A stretch of 41,661 nt of DNA from an uncultured Chloroflexota bacterium (GCA_902774215.1 CACYHU010000012.1:1-41661); one strand, 5' to 3'; counted from the stretch's first letter, positions 1 through 8,662 are shown. A program made the numbers and translations. The notes: generated by a model not told the origin, from the letters alone.

Positions 1-16
1 AATTTCAGCAAATTTG

Positions 17-45
17 TTGACGAATTACCGGGATGGTGCTAATAT
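17..45 (+). promoter_or_regulatory. promoter of tRNA-Lys/greA
   Basis: A -35 element TTGACG (17-22) is separated by 17 bases from a -10 element TAATAT (40-45). A TG at 37-38 gives an extended -10. The expected start is near position 52, ten bases ahead of the mature tRNA. Since only 75 bases separate the tRNA from greA, this promoter may also serve greA. Confidence 0.7.
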
Positions 46-61
46 AAATGCGTTGTGTGAT

Positions 62-133
62 GGGCGTGTAGCTCAATGGCAGAGCAGCGGCCTTTTAAGC
101 CGTTTGTTGAGGGTTCGAGTCCCTCCACGCTCA
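62..133 (+). tRNA. tRNA-Lys (anticodon TTT)
   Basis: A full cloverleaf can be drawn. The acceptor GGGCGTG pairs with CACGCTC (one G-T). The D arm is GCTC/GAGC. The anticodon stem GCGGC/GCCGT encloses the loop CTTTTAA, giving anticodon TTT. The T stem GAGGG/CCCTC encloses TTCGAGT. The discriminator is A133 and CCA is not encoded. It decodes AAA/AAG lysine codons. Confidence 0.95.
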
Positions 134-208
134 CAGAACAATTACTCTCCTTTCAATCGGGAGGGTATTTTTTTCATCTATAGCTTATACACCTTTGTGG
201 AGGTACCT

Positions 209-679
209 ATGGCTGACACAGTTTTAACCCGGGAAGGCTACAATAAAATCGAAGAAGAACTTGAATATCTTCGAAACGTTAAACGTGTTGAAGTTTCCAA
301 CCGTCTCCATGCCGCTATCGAAGGCGGCGGGGATGATCTCCTTGAAAACGCCGAGCTGGAAGCCGCAAAAAATGAACAGGCATTTGTCCTGGGCAGGATC
401 GATGACCTGGCTTATCTGCTCTCCAATGCCAAAGTGATCGATGAACCGGTAAAATCAGGTGAGGTCGGCGTCGGCACCACCGTTGTCGTACAGGAAGACG
501 GAGAAGATGAACCTGAAACTTACATGATCGTCGGCGCTCCCGAAGTCGATCTGATGGCGAATAAGATCTCCAACGAATCACCGATCGGCAAAGCCGTAAT
601 GGGCCGCCACGCGGGTGAAACCGTTGAGGTGGAAGCCCCCGCAGGCTCCTACCGTCTCAAAATCCTCGAAGTAAAATAA
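209..679 (+). CDS. greA: transcription elongation factor GreA
   Basis: GreA enters the secondary channel of RNA polymerase and stimulates cleavage of backtracked RNA, rescuing stalled elongation. The 156-residue product has the usual length (about 158). Residues 1-75 form the predicted antiparallel coiled coil whose tip holds an acidic stretch ending in ENAELEAAK (family form GDLSENAEY). The rest is the FKBP-like C-terminal domain, with SPIGKA and GRHAGE as landmarks. The start is the ATG at 209 because GGAGG lies five bases upstream; the open frame extends further 5' through the tRNA but that part is not coding. It is followed at once by a terminator. A GreB-like paralog is the only real alternative, and the length fits GreA. 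Confidence 0.93.
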   Translation: MADTVLTREGYNKIEEELEYLRNVKRVEVSNRLHAAIEGGGDDLLENAELEAAKNEQAFVLGRIDDLAYLLSNAKVIDEPVKSGEVGVGTTVVVQEDGEDEPETYMIVGAPEVDLMANKISNESPIGKAVMGRHAGETVEVEAPAGSYRLKILEVK

Positions 680-683
680 ACCA

Positions 684-712
684 AAAAGCGCACCCGCTGA
701 GGATGCGCTTTT
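684..712. terminator. bidirectional terminator between greA and the xdh operon
   Basis: AAAAGCGCA (684-692) pairs perfectly with TGCGCTTTT (704-712) around an 11-base loop. The A/T ends give a U tract in both directions. It lies between convergent greA (+) and xdhC (-), so it can end both transcripts. Confidence 0.85.
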
Positions 713-736
713 GATTTATTCAGTAAAAAACAATTA

Positions 737-1231
737 CTAAGCCGGCATCTCTTTCCCGAGCCGTTTATACATCGTCTTTTTCACAGCGCGCAGGATATTC
801 TCGTAACCTGTGCAGCGGCAGAGATGGCCGGAAAGCAGTTTGCGCAGTTCTTCATCGCTGTATTCTTTCCCGCTGTTCAGGATCTCCACAGCTGTCATAA
901 TAAAGCCCGGTGTACAGAAACCGCACTGTATCGCAGTTTCATCGATAAACGCCTGCTGGATATCGGAAAGCTCCCCATTGGGACCCTCCAGCCCTTCCAG
1001 CGTCAGGATCGTCTTCCCTTCAGCCCAGACAGCCAGATAAATGCAGGAGTTGAATGCTTCTCCGTTGATCAGCACATTGCACGCGCCGCATTCCCCGACT
1101 TCACAGCCTTTCTTGACAGAGGTCAGATGATATTCATTCCGCAGCATATCCGTCAAAGATGCCCGGACATCGACCATTCTTTCAACGTCTTTTCCGTTGA
1201 TATTGCAGTGAACTAATTTATACTGGCTCAT
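737..1231 (-). CDS. xdhC: xanthine dehydrogenase-type iron-sulfur subunit
   Basis: Small 2Fe-2S subunit of a three-subunit molybdenum hydroxylase; it passes electrons from the molybdopterin site to FAD. The 164 residues match the family length. The plant-ferredoxin-type cluster ligands are C43, C48, C51 and C63. The second, helical cluster domain has C103, C106, C138 and C140 (motifs CGFC and CRC). It is the third gene of the operon, and its ATG overlaps the TGA of the FAD subunit by four bases (ATGA), indicating translational coupling. Gene order Mo-FAD-FeS is that of E. coli xdhABC. Purines are the likely substrate, but related enzymes oxidise nicotinate, CO or aldehydes, and the small subunit does not discriminate. 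Confidence 0.88.
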   Translation of the reverse strand: MSQYKLVHCNINGKDVERMVDVRASLTDMLRNEYHLTSVKKGCEVGECGACNVLINGEAFNSCIYLAVWAEGKTILTLEGLEGPNGELSDIQQAFIDETAIQCGFCTPGFIMTAVEILNSGKEYSDEELRKLLSGHLCRCTGYENILRAVKKTMYKRLGKEMPA

Positions 1232-2118
1232 TTGATCTCTCCTCCGGCTCTGTGAATGGATTCAATAAGCGCGCGTTTTGCCATCTCAACGGCAATATGC
1301 TGACGGAAAGCCTTGCTGGCACGCCAGGAATCACGCGGGTTGATATCATTAAGCACCGCGAGTGAAAATTCATTGACCATATCCTCCGTCATGGCACTGC
1401 CATTCGCCACAGCCTCGGCAGAGGGAACCCGCATCGGGACCGGTCCCGCGACACCATAGGCAATGCGGCAGCGGTCGATAGTCTGTTTGTCATCACTCAG
1501 ACGCACATTGACGCTGCACCCGAGTGAGGCGATCTCCATCGCGTTCCGCATCCCGTATTTGATATAGTGACCGAAGGTGTTCTCATAACTGACCTTCGGG
1601 ATCAGGATAGCCGTCTGAATTTCACCTTCTTCAGCACGGATATCGACCACACCGGCTTTGATATAAAAATCTTTGATCGGCAGACGGCGGACACCGTTGA
1701 CACCGGTCAGCTCGACAACAGCTTCCCAGGCATGAAGTGTGGAAGCGGAATCGGCAGAGGTCACGCCGTTGCAGGTGTTCCCGCCGATGGTCCCGATGTT
1801 GCGGATCTGCGGAGAACCGACCTGATCCACTGCCTCACCCAGAACATTGATATATTTCTGAATGATCGGATCATGCGTGATATGGGAAAAGCTGGTCAGC
1901 GAACCGATGCGGATGTTTTCGGCCTCATCAATACTTACGCCTCGCATGGCATCGATCATATAGATCGAAATAAGTTCCTTCCCTGCCCGTTTTCCCTCGC
2001 GCATCTGCACCAGCACGTCCGAACCGCCGGCTATGATCTGGGCTTCAGGATGTTCCAACCGAAGCTGAATGGCATGCTGAACGCTTTCAGCTTCGTAAAG
2101 AGCTTTCATATCGTACAT
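1228..2118 (-). CDS. xdhB: xanthine dehydrogenase-type FAD-binding subunit
   Basis: FAD subunit of the molybdenum hydroxylase, relaying electrons from the 2Fe-2S subunit to NAD or another acceptor. The product is 296 residues. The N-terminal half shows the FAD signature IIAGGSDVLVQMREGK, followed by the second flavin-binding segment IGTIGGNTCNG. The C-terminal part is the CO-dehydrogenase-flavoprotein type domain. The ATG at 2118 is chosen because AAGGAGG stands eight bases upstream and because it begins one base after the xdhA stop; a longer start at 2151 would overlap xdhA by 32 bases. It overlaps xdhC by four bases. Confidence 0.88.
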   Translation of the reverse strand: MYDMKALYEAESVQHAIQLRLEHPEAQIIAGGSDVLVQMREGKRAGKELISIYMIDAMRGVSIDEAENIRIGSLTSFSHITHDPIIQKYINVLGEAVDQVGSPQIRNIGTIGGNTCNGVTSADSASTLHAWEAVVELTGVNGVRRLPIKDFYIKAGVVDIRAEEGEIQTAILIPKVSYENTFGHYIKYGMRNAMEIASLGCSVNVRLSDDKQTIDRCRIAYGVAGPVPMRVPSAEAVANGSAMTEDMVNEFSLAVLNDINPRDSWRASKAFRQHIAVEMAKRALIESIHRAGGEIK

Positions 2119-2119
2119 A

Positions 2120-4435
2120 TTATTTTTCCTCCTTATCAAGCCAGCTGTCATGGATCAATCCGGCTTTGCTGAGTTCAGCAAACAGAACATGAGGATTGAT
2201 GGGGATCCGGTCGATCGCCACACCGGTAGCGTGCAGGATCGCGTTGCGGATCGCGGGAGCAGGGGAACAGGCAGGCGGTTCGCCCAGGGACTTGGTCCCG
2301 AAGGGTGAAGTTGGTTCCGGGTTTTCAATAAAAGCTGCCTCCAGACGCGGATGGTCCATGAAGGTGGAAATTTTATAGTCCAGCAGGTTGTTGTTCAGCG
2401 GCTTTCCGGTCTTTTCATCAAAGATGAGCTGTTCGCTCAACCCGTAGCCGATCGCCATGGACTGACCGCCGTGAACCTGAGCTTCCGCAAGTGCCGGGTT
2501 GATGAGCTTGCCGCAGTCATGAACGTTGAGAATGCGGGTGACCTGCGCTTTGCACATGGCAATATCCACTTCCACTTCGGCAAAAGTGCAGCCGAAGGAA
2601 TAAGCGTTATTGCGGATGGTATACGTAGATTCAGCCGTAATATGCTCGCTGTTGACTGTATCATACTGCGCGGTCATAGCCAGCTCCTGCAGGCTCATCA
2701 GCACCATTTTATCTTCCCGGCGGATGATGTTGCCGTCAACGATATCCATGTTATAAGGCATCTGGCGGGTAATGGCCTGGGCACGTTTCAGGATCTTTTC
2801 CTTCAGCAGATCAGCGGTTTGCCGGATGGAGAACCCTGCGACATAGGTTTGCCGGGATGCGTAAGCACCGGTACCGGTCGGGGTTATGTCAGTATCCTGG
2901 CAGGAGATCACATGCACATCTTTATAGCTCTTCAAGCCGATCGCTTCCGCGGTCATCATGGCATAGGCAGTATCGGCGCCCTGTCCGATCTCCGTCTCAC
3001 CGCACTGCATGGTGACTGTACCATCCAGATTCAGCTGCATCCGATTGGAGGAAGTCTCAAGTGAAATCGGATAAACCGCGGTATTGTACCAGAAGGTCGC
3101 CACACCGATCCCGCGGCGGATATTACCGGTATCATGACCGTATTCTTTGCGCTTGCGTTCATAATCGACGATCTCCGCGCCCTTAGCCATGCATTCCCGA
3201 TACGTATCATAATAATTCGTGTTGCCGGAAAAGTTGTCATGGAAACCCTTCGGCATAATGTTCAGCCGGCGGAATTCAACGGGATCCATGCCAATGGCTT
3301 TGGCGCAGTCATCAATATTGCATTCGTCGGAATAATTCGCCTGAGGCATACCGTACCCGCGCATGGCACCGGCAGCAGGCCGGTTTGTATAAACCGTCCA
3401 GGCATCGCCTTCGATGTTCGGGCAGGGATAATGCTGGGAAAACGCGCCTAAACCCTTGGCAGCGATAGAGTGTCCGTGAGAGGCATAAGCGCCCTGGTTG
3501 GAAAAGACTTCCATCTTTCTCGCGGCGAAGGTGCCATCCTTCCGCAGCCAGGAGATAATGTGATAGCGTATCGCGTGGCGGACACGGTTGGAAACAAAAG
3601 TCTCTTCCCGGGAGCAGTCAATGCGGACCGGTCTGCCGCCGACCTGTGTAGTGCACCAGGCGCAGAGCGGTTCATAAAGCGCGTCCTGCTTGTTGCCGAA
3701 ACCGCCGCCGATATAAGGTTTGATGATCTCAATATCACCCCAGGGACGGCCGATGGCCTGTCCGACAATACGGCGGATAATATGAGGGATCTGTGTGGAG
3801 GCTACAACGACGATCCTTCCGTTTTCCATGTAGGCAAAACAGCCGAAGTTTTCAATATGCGTGTGCTGGACAGTCGGTGTATCGTACCAGCCTTCAACCT
3901 TGATCAGGCCTTCTTCCTTTATCGCTTCCTGATAATTCCCCTTGATATTGGTCGTATGCTTCAGGATGTTGTTCGGGAAATCATCGTGCAGCTGCGGAGC
4001 ACCGTCTTTCATTGCTTCCTGGGCATCCAGCACAAAGGGAAGTTCCTCGTAATCAACTTCCAGTGCACGTACACCCTGGTTGGCAGCAACTTCGTTTTCC
4101 GCGATCACAACCGCAACATCATCGCCCCAGTAGCGAACGTGTCTGTTCAGCAAAAGGCGGTCGGCTGTGTCCCGATGTCCCGGATCCATTGACCACGGAT
4201 GCCCCGCAGTGGCAAAGGGAAGGTTCGGTACATCAAAGCAGGTCAGCACCTTGACCACACCGGGTATTGCCATTGCAGCTGAAGTATCAATAGATTTCAC
4301 AATAGCATGCGCTTTTTCAGCGTGTTTGATCCGTACATACAGCGCATTCGCCGGCATACGGTCTTCATAATATTTTGTTCGTCCGGTTGCTTTATCGTAT
4401 CCGTCAACACGAGGTTCTCTCTGGCCAACGATCAT
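2120..4435 (-). CDS. xdhA: xanthine dehydrogenase-type molybdopterin-binding subunit
   Basis: Catalytic subunit that hydroxylates a heterocycle at the molybdopterin centre. At 771 residues it is slightly longer than E. coli XdhA. Landmarks are GGGFGNKQD, GAMRGYGMPQ (its Arg aligns with the substrate-binding arginine of xanthine oxidases) and GTKSLGEPP near the C terminus, which carries the catalytic glutamate. These match E. coli-type XdhA, so purine oxidation is the best guess. The ATG at 4435 is preferred over one ten codons upstream because AAGGAG precedes it by six bases. No XdhC-type maturation factor or molybdenum cofactor gene lies nearby, so maturation must be encoded elsewhere. Confidence 0.85.
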   Translation of the reverse strand: MIVGQREPRVDGYDKATGRTKYYEDRMPANALYVRIKHAEKAHAIVKSIDTSAAMAIPGVVKVLTCFDVPNLPFATAGHPWSMDPGHRDTADRLLLNRHVRYWGDDVAVVIAENEVAANQGVRALEVDYEELPFVLDAQEAMKDGAPQLHDDFPNNILKHTTNIKGNYQEAIKEEGLIKVEGWYDTPTVQHTHIENFGCFAYMENGRIVVVASTQIPHIIRRIVGQAIGRPWGDIEIIKPYIGGGFGNKQDALYEPLCAWCTTQVGGRPVRIDCSREETFVSNRVRHAIRYHIISWLRKDGTFAARKMEVFSNQGAYASHGHSIAAKGLGAFSQHYPCPNIEGDAWTVYTNRPAAGAMRGYGMPQANYSDECNIDDCAKAIGMDPVEFRRLNIMPKGFHDNFSGNTNYYDTYRECMAKGAEIVDYERKRKEYGHDTGNIRRGIGVATFWYNTAVYPISLETSSNRMQLNLDGTVTMQCGETEIGQGADTAYAMMTAEAIGLKSYKDVHVISCQDTDITPTGTGAYASRQTYVAGFSIRQTADLLKEKILKRAQAITRQMPYNMDIVDGNIIRREDKMVLMSLQELAMTAQYDTVNSEHITAESTYTIRNNAYSFGCTFAEVEVDIAMCKAQVTRILNVHDCGKLINPALAEAQVHGGQSMAIGYGLSEQLIFDEKTGKPLNNNLLDYKISTFMDHPRLEAAFIENPEPTSPFGTKSLGEPPACSPAPAIRNAILHATGVAIDRIPINPHVLFAELSKAGLIHDSWLDKEEK

Positions 4436-4499
4436 ACACAACTCCTTTCGATTATCTTCGATCACATCTAAATCATTCAGCTCATATTAAGCCAATTAA

Positions 4500-4534
4500 A
4501 TTATAGCATTTTTCAAAATTACTGCGTAACAGTA
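4500..4534 (-). promoter_or_regulatory. xdh operon promoter with palindromic operator candidate
   Basis: On the minus strand an extended -10 TGCTATAAT ends at 4500, giving a leader of about 60 bases before xdhA. The expected -35 position is covered by a 15-base palindrome TACTGCGTAACAGTA (4520-4534, arms TACTG/CAGTA). Its position would suit a repressor or regulator of purine catabolism. The promoter is supported by match; the operator role is inference. Confidence 0.5.
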
Positions 4535-4573
4535 TTGTCTGACATATGTTATTTAATTATTGAATACCTTCAT

Positions 4574-5380
4574 TTACGCAGCCGCTTTTTCCAGATACTT
4601 TTCTCTGAATCTTTCCTGCTCTTCAGGTGTAACATGCAGAGCTTCTCTGAGGTATTTTTCAAAGGACCCGTAATGTTTCTCAACCGCATTATAAGCCGTT
4701 TCCAGATACTCGATACTGGCGCCGAAAAGATAGTTAACAGCCTTTACAGCTTTTTCCGCCTGTACGCCGGGTATTGTCGTTATCATGGCAGTCAGGTCTT
4801 TGATTTCCGGTTCCAGACAAACATTTGTATATAAATAATCATCTGTAATATCTTTTCTGCTGACGCCCAGAAGTTCCTGTACGATAACCGTGGCAAAGCC
4901 TGCCCGGTCCTTACCTGCAGTACAATGCCACAGGATCCCTTTGGGATGATCTTCAAGCAGTATATGGATAAAGCGTTCATACTGACTGACAGAGTATTCA
5001 TTCGTAATAAACCCTTCATAGGTTTTGGCCATATATTTCAGGGCAGTGCTCTCATCCTGCAGCATCTTTTCGCGTATCTCGGCATAGGAGTCCTCATCCC
5101 TGGTCACACCTGACCTGCGCTCATCGAGGATGGGAATCTGCACCATCTGAATGCCGTTTATTTCAGGTTCCGGTTTTTCCAGACACTCCTGAGCGGAGCG
5201 GAAATCAATGGACATTCCGATCATTTCCGCCAGCTTTTGACGGTCATTTGGTGTGGCATAAAATAAATGTCCGCTCCGATATAATTTACCGGGGAGTACC
5301 TTCCGTCCGTCCGCACCGGTCATTCCACCCAGATCACGGGTGTTCAATAGCTTTTCAAATTCGATCTGTCTGCTGAGCAT
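4574..5380 (-). CDS. tyrosine-protein phosphatase (Y_phosphatase3 type)
   Basis: Probable protein tyrosine (or phosphoinositide) phosphatase of the bacterial IphP/Y_phosphatase3 family. The 268-residue protein begins with the typical NTRDLGGM segment (residues 13-20) and has the P-loop HCTAGKDRAG at about 152-161, with nucleophile C153 and R159. No signal peptide or membrane segment is visible, so it should be cytosolic. The ATG is supported by AAAGGAG six bases upstream. It is the last gene of a minus-strand group with the aldo-keto reductase-like and glycosyltransferase genes; the 39-base gap to the former suggests cotranscription. The substrate is unknown. Confidence 0.85.
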   Translation of the reverse strand: MLSRQIEFEKLLNTRDLGGMTGADGRKVLPGKLYRSGHLFYATPNDRQKLAEMIGMSIDFRSAQECLEKPEPEINGIQMVQIPILDERRSGVTRDEDSYAEIREKMLQDESTALKYMAKTYEGFITNEYSVSQYERFIHILLEDHPKGILWHCTAGKDRAGFATVIVQELLGVSRKDITDDYLYTNVCLEPEIKDLTAMITTIPGVQAEKAVKAVNYLFGASIEYLETAYNAVEKHYGSFEKYLREALHVTPEEQERFREKYLEKAAA

Positions 5381-5419
5381 GTCTGACTCCTTTCCTATTC
5401 ACGCTGCACACCGGTCAGC

Positions 5420-6361
5420 TTACTGCAAACGATCAGCTTCCTCCGTCAGCCGGACATCTGTCCTGCCTGTCAGCGTATCGAGAAGCGCTGCCTGTTCTTT
5501 TGTCATCGACCACCTCGTTGTTTCGGTATTTTCAATTGTCTGGGAAAGCGTCTTTATCCCGGGCAGAGGGACGATCCCTTTATTCATGATCCAGTTCAAA
5601 GCGACCTGAGCTGGATTTTTCCCGTTGTTTTCCAGACCGATGTGGTTCATCGTGCGCAGAAGAATATCCATCCGGGGTGAATAATAACGCATCATCATCT
5701 GTCTCCGGCTCCCGGAAGCCGGTTCTTCTGTATTATATTTTCCGGTCAGCATTCCCATGGCCAGCGGCTGCTGTGCTATGACCCTGATATTCTGCGCGCG
5801 GCAGAATGCCAGCAGACCGTTCGTTTCTATTGACCGCTCTAAAAGGTTGTAGGGAGTTTCAAGACATGCGATCGAATAGCCAAACCGGCTCAGAGCTTCA
5901 TTAAAGGTATCTGCCTGCTGCAGATCAAACCCCGAAAGGCCTACCTGTTCGATCAGGCCAAGATCCAGCGCTTCCGCTGATGACTCCGCCAGACGGGTGA
6001 CTGTCATCCTGCCGGCCGGAGGACAGATCTCATAAATATCAATCTTGTTCAGCTTCAGCCGCAAAAGCGACTGTTTCAGAGAATCCATAAAATCCGTGCG
6101 CCGCACATGCCAGACACGCGGAACATATTTGGTAGCTATCAGCAGATCAACAGGAGTCTGAGCATTGAACTCACCAAGGATCTGTTCGCTTATTCCCTCA
6201 GCAAAAGCAGGCGAGGTACTGAAAAAACGGATCCCGTCATTAAGACAGCGTTTGAATGACGCAAAGAGATCCTCTTTCCGATAATTCCTTCCATAATCCC
6301 AAATCAGGCGGTCACCCCATTCCCAGGTGCCTATGCCCAGGTTCACATCTGCCGGGAACAT
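5420..6361 (-). CDS. aldo/keto reductase-like protein with degenerate active site
   Basis: The 313-residue sequence follows the aldo/keto reductase barrel, from LGIGTWEWGD at the start to the C-terminal PGIKTLSQTIEN cofactor-binding region. Of the usual catalytic tetrad Asp-Tyr-Lys-His only Lys78 (in ATKYV) is seen: the Asp position is Ser48, the Tyr position is Phe53 (segment FFSTSPAFAEGISE) and the His position is Cys113 (IYEICPP). It may therefore not be a carbonyl reductase at all. Its start overlaps the end of the upstream glycosyltransferase gene by 19 bases, so the two are coupled. The family fold is secure; the activity is not. Confidence 0.8.
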   Translation of the reverse strand: MFPADVNLGIGTWEWGDRLIWDYGRNYRKEDLFASFKRCLNDGIRFFSTSPAFAEGISEQILGEFNAQTPVDLLIATKYVPRVWHVRRTDFMDSLKQSLLRLKLNKIDIYEICPPAGRMTVTRLAESSAEALDLGLIEQVGLSGFDLQQADTFNEALSRFGYSIACLETPYNLLERSIETNGLLAFCRAQNIRVIAQQPLAMGMLTGKYNTEEPASGSRRQMMMRYYSPRMDILLRTMNHIGLENNGKNPAQVALNWIMNKGIVPLPGIKTLSQTIENTETTRWSMTKEQAALLDTLTGRTDVRLTEEADRLQ

Positions 6362-7059
6362 TTTTCTTTCCGCTTATCCTGAATGATCCGCCGGGCTTTC
6401 AAACAAACTTTCGGGAAGCCGAAGATCTGATCGAAAGGATTTTGTTTGCTGACCTCATCACCGTAGATCGTGGGAATCGGCACCCATTCAATCTTCCACC
6501 CTTCTGCAATGCAGATGGCGATCATTTCCACTTCAAAATGATATCCCGATTCTTCCGAGTGAAGCATTCTTTCCATCAGAACACGATCCAGCATGCGGTA
6601 TCCGGACTGGTTGTCAGGGATAGACTGCCCCACTGCTGCGCTGAACAGAACTTTGCCGATATTGTTGGAGATCCGCCTCACCAGAGGGATCTCCGCGTAG
6701 TTACGGGCACCAATGATCAGGCGCGCGCGTGTTTCAAGGTATTTTGCTTTGAAATCTTTGATACAGGCAGGATCATGCTGTCCGTCAGAATCCAGCATGA
6801 TCACCGCGTCATAACCATGCTCAAGCGCCCAGTTGTATCCGTCTTTCAGCGATTGTCCTTTGCCGCAGTTATAACCGCGCGAGAGCAGGTTCACTCCTGC
6901 ATCCCGGGCAATTTGAGCGGTCCTGTCTTTCGAACCATCGTCAACGACCAAAATGTCTGTTATCTGCTTTTTGACCTCATTCAAAACCTTTTCCAGATGA
7001 GCTTCTTCATTGTAAGCAGGCAGCAGCGCTAAAATTTTGACATTATCACCGTTTCCCAT
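6343..7059 (-). CDS. family 2 glycosyltransferase (DPM1/polyprenyl-phosphate type)
   Basis: Predicted GT-A glycosyltransferase moving a sugar from a nucleotide donor, probably to polyprenyl phosphate. The 238 residues carry ALLPAYNEE near the start, VVDDGSKDRT around residue 40 and the metal-binding MLDSDGQHDP near 92-101. No membrane segments are seen, as in soluble DPM1-like enzymes. AGGAG lies about 12 bases before the ATG, rather far, so the start is slightly uncertain. It is the first gene of a minus-strand operon with the aldo/keto reductase-like and phosphatase genes, and is divergent from the CpXC gene. Confidence 0.82.
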   Translation of the reverse strand: MGNGDNVKILALLPAYNEEAHLEKVLNEVKKQITDILVVDDGSKDRTAQIARDAGVNLLSRGYNCGKGQSLKDGYNWALEHGYDAVIMLDSDGQHDPACIKDFKAKYLETRARLIIGARNYAEIPLVRRISNNIGKVLFSAAVGQSIPDNQSGYRMLDRVLMERMLHSEESGYHFEVEMIAICIAEGWKIEWVPIPTIYGDEVSKQNPFDQIFGFPKVCLKARRIIQDKRKEKCSRQM

Positions 7060-7088
7060 TGAAAATACCGACTCCTGACTATTGACAA

Positions 7089-7168
7089 TTGACTTCAGAC
7101 CTTCTTAATTATAGTATAATTCACAAATGCGATTCGCACCCGGCGGATCCGAATTTGAACAAATATAA
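7089..7168 (+). promoter_or_regulatory. promoter and possible leader peptide of the CpXC gene
   Basis: TATAAT (7115-7120), or the overlapping TATAGT (7110-7115), follows TTGACT (7089-7094). Spacing is 20 or 15 bases respectively, so the exact pairing is unsettled. An ATG six bases after TATAAT opens a 13-codon frame (7127-7168) whose TAA overlaps the AAGG used by the CpXC start at 7179. It could be a leaderless upstream peptide or chance. Confidence 0.4.
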
Positions 7169-7178
7169 GGATACCTTT

Positions 7179-8498
7179 ATGGCTCAGACTACTACTCCCT
7201 GCCCGCGCTGCGGCGGTCAAATGATCGCAGATCTTCAGCAGATTTTCGATGTCAGTATAGATCCCATGGATAAGGAACGCCTGCTCCGAGGGGCGGCGAA
7301 TATTGCTGTTTGTCCTTCCTGCGGTTACCAGTCGCAAATCGCGATGCCCATCGTTTATCACGACCCGGAAAAGGAACTTCTGCTGACCTATTTCCCCGCT
7401 GAGCTGAACATGTCCCTTCCGGAACAACAAAAGATCATCGGACCGCTGATTACAAAAGTTGTCAACAGTCTTCCGCCGGAAAAGAAGAAAGGATATCTTT
7501 TCCAGCCCCGGACAATGCTGACATTCGATACACTTTTTGAAACGATCCTTGAAGCTGACGGCATTACCAAAGAAATGCTCAATGAACAGAAATATAAAGG
7601 GGAACTGATCCGGCGTCTGCTGCAGACCTCTCCGGATTCGCTTGTCGAAGTGATCCATCAGGAAGAGTCACATATGGATCAAAGCTTCTTCCTGATGCTG
7701 AACAATACACTGGACGCGGCAGTCCAGATGAGAGATAAGAATGCCTTTGAGACGCTGAAAAATCTGCAGGAGGTCCTGTTCCGTGAAACAGAATACGGCC
7801 GTGAATTAAAAGCCAGAGCGGATTCAACACAAAAGGCAATTACCGATCTGCAGGCTGTCGGTGAAAATCTCAACCGCGATACGCTGATGGATCTGGTCCT
7901 TGGCTCGCCCGATGACACCTATCTGCAGACTCTTGCCGGATTGGCACGCAACGGGATGGACTATGAATTCTTCACAAAGCTTTCAAGCCGGATCGATGCT
8001 GCCGAAGGCGAGGAAAAGGAAAGATATTCAAAGATACGCTCCCAGCTGCTGGAGCTGACACAGCAGATCGACAAAGCCCTGGCAGAAGAGAAGGAAATGC
8101 GCCGTAAACTGCTTGAAGAGATCCTTAAGCAGGAAGATATGGAATCCGCAGTTTATCAGGCCGTCCGCGCTATAGATCAGCCCTTCACAGAGGTTGTGAA
8201 CGAAGAGCTGGCTGCAGCCAGAAAAGCCGGAGATTTTATGCGCTCGGGAAAACTTCAGAAGCTTCTGGATATCGTACAAAAGCTTTATACCGCTCCTGAA
8301 GAGATACAGCGTCTGGAAACAATGCTCGCTGCTGAATCCGAAGAAGCGCTTAAAGCACTGATCGATGAAGAACCGGAATTAGCAAGTCCTGAAATGAAAA
8401 AACTTGTGAGTGAATTGATTGAAGAGGGAAAAAACCAGAATTCTCTTTCTCCGGAAATTACGGAAAAGCTGCAGATGATCTTGAAAGTGCTTGGATAA
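7179..8498 (+). CDS. CpXC domain protein with long helical C-terminus
   Basis: The first 50 residues hold two cysteine pairs, CPRC (C8, C11) and CPSCGY (C45, C48), the zinc-ribbon-like signature of the CpXC domain. The globular part reaches about residue 200. The remainder of the 439 residues is rich in Glu, Lys, Gln and Leu and should be largely helical or coiled coil. No signal peptide is present. The ATG at 7179 is chosen because the cysteines begin eight residues later and AAGG lies upstream; an in-frame start 30 codons earlier would need the promoter region to be coding. The family has no known function. It is transcribed alone and ends at a strong terminator. Confidence 0.75.
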   Translation: MAQTTTPCPRCGGQMIADLQQIFDVSIDPMDKERLLRGAANIAVCPSCGYQSQIAMPIVYHDPEKELLLTYFPAELNMSLPEQQKIIGPLITKVVNSLPPEKKKGYLFQPRTMLTFDTLFETILEADGITKEMLNEQKYKGELIRRLLQTSPDSLVEVIHQEESHMDQSFFLMLNNTLDAAVQMRDKNAFETLKNLQEVLFRETEYGRELKARADSTQKAITDLQAVGENLNRDTLMDLVLGSPDDTYLQTLAGLARNGMDYEFFTKLSSRIDAAEGEEKERYSKIRSQLLELTQQIDKALAEEKEMRRKLLEEILKQEDMESAVYQAVRAIDQPFTEVVNEELAAARKAGDFMRSGKLQKLLDIVQKLYTAPEEIQRLETMLAAESEEALKALIDEEPELASPEMKKLVSELIEEGKNQNSLSPEITEKLQMILKVLG

Positions 8499-8543
8499 GG
8501 GCACATTGAATTTCAGCTTTTTCTGATCAGAAAACAAATTGTG

Positions 8544-8580
8544 AAAAGGGATGGTTTCCGGTAAAACTGTCCCTTTTTTT
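8544..8580 (+). terminator. rho-independent terminator after the CpXC gene
   Basis: Stem 8544-8557 pairs with 8564-8577 (14 pairs, two of them G-T) around a six-base loop, and is followed by T residues to 8580. The leading A run makes it weakly active in reverse as well. Confidence 0.85.
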
Positions 8581-8662
8581 ATACAGGCCCGGGTTATGCG
8601 TCACCTGTCAGGCTTATGAATATTTGAGCAGCGTTATAATACATCAATCGGATCGAATCGAT

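Noticed and set aside
62..208. N-terminal extension of GreA to position 14
   Set aside because: The extension reads through the tRNA-Lys gene; the SD and family N terminus both point to 209.
3470..4192. Long plus-strand frames opposite xdhA
   Set aside because: They mirror the codon structure of the clearly coding minus strand and contain no recognisable domain or SD.
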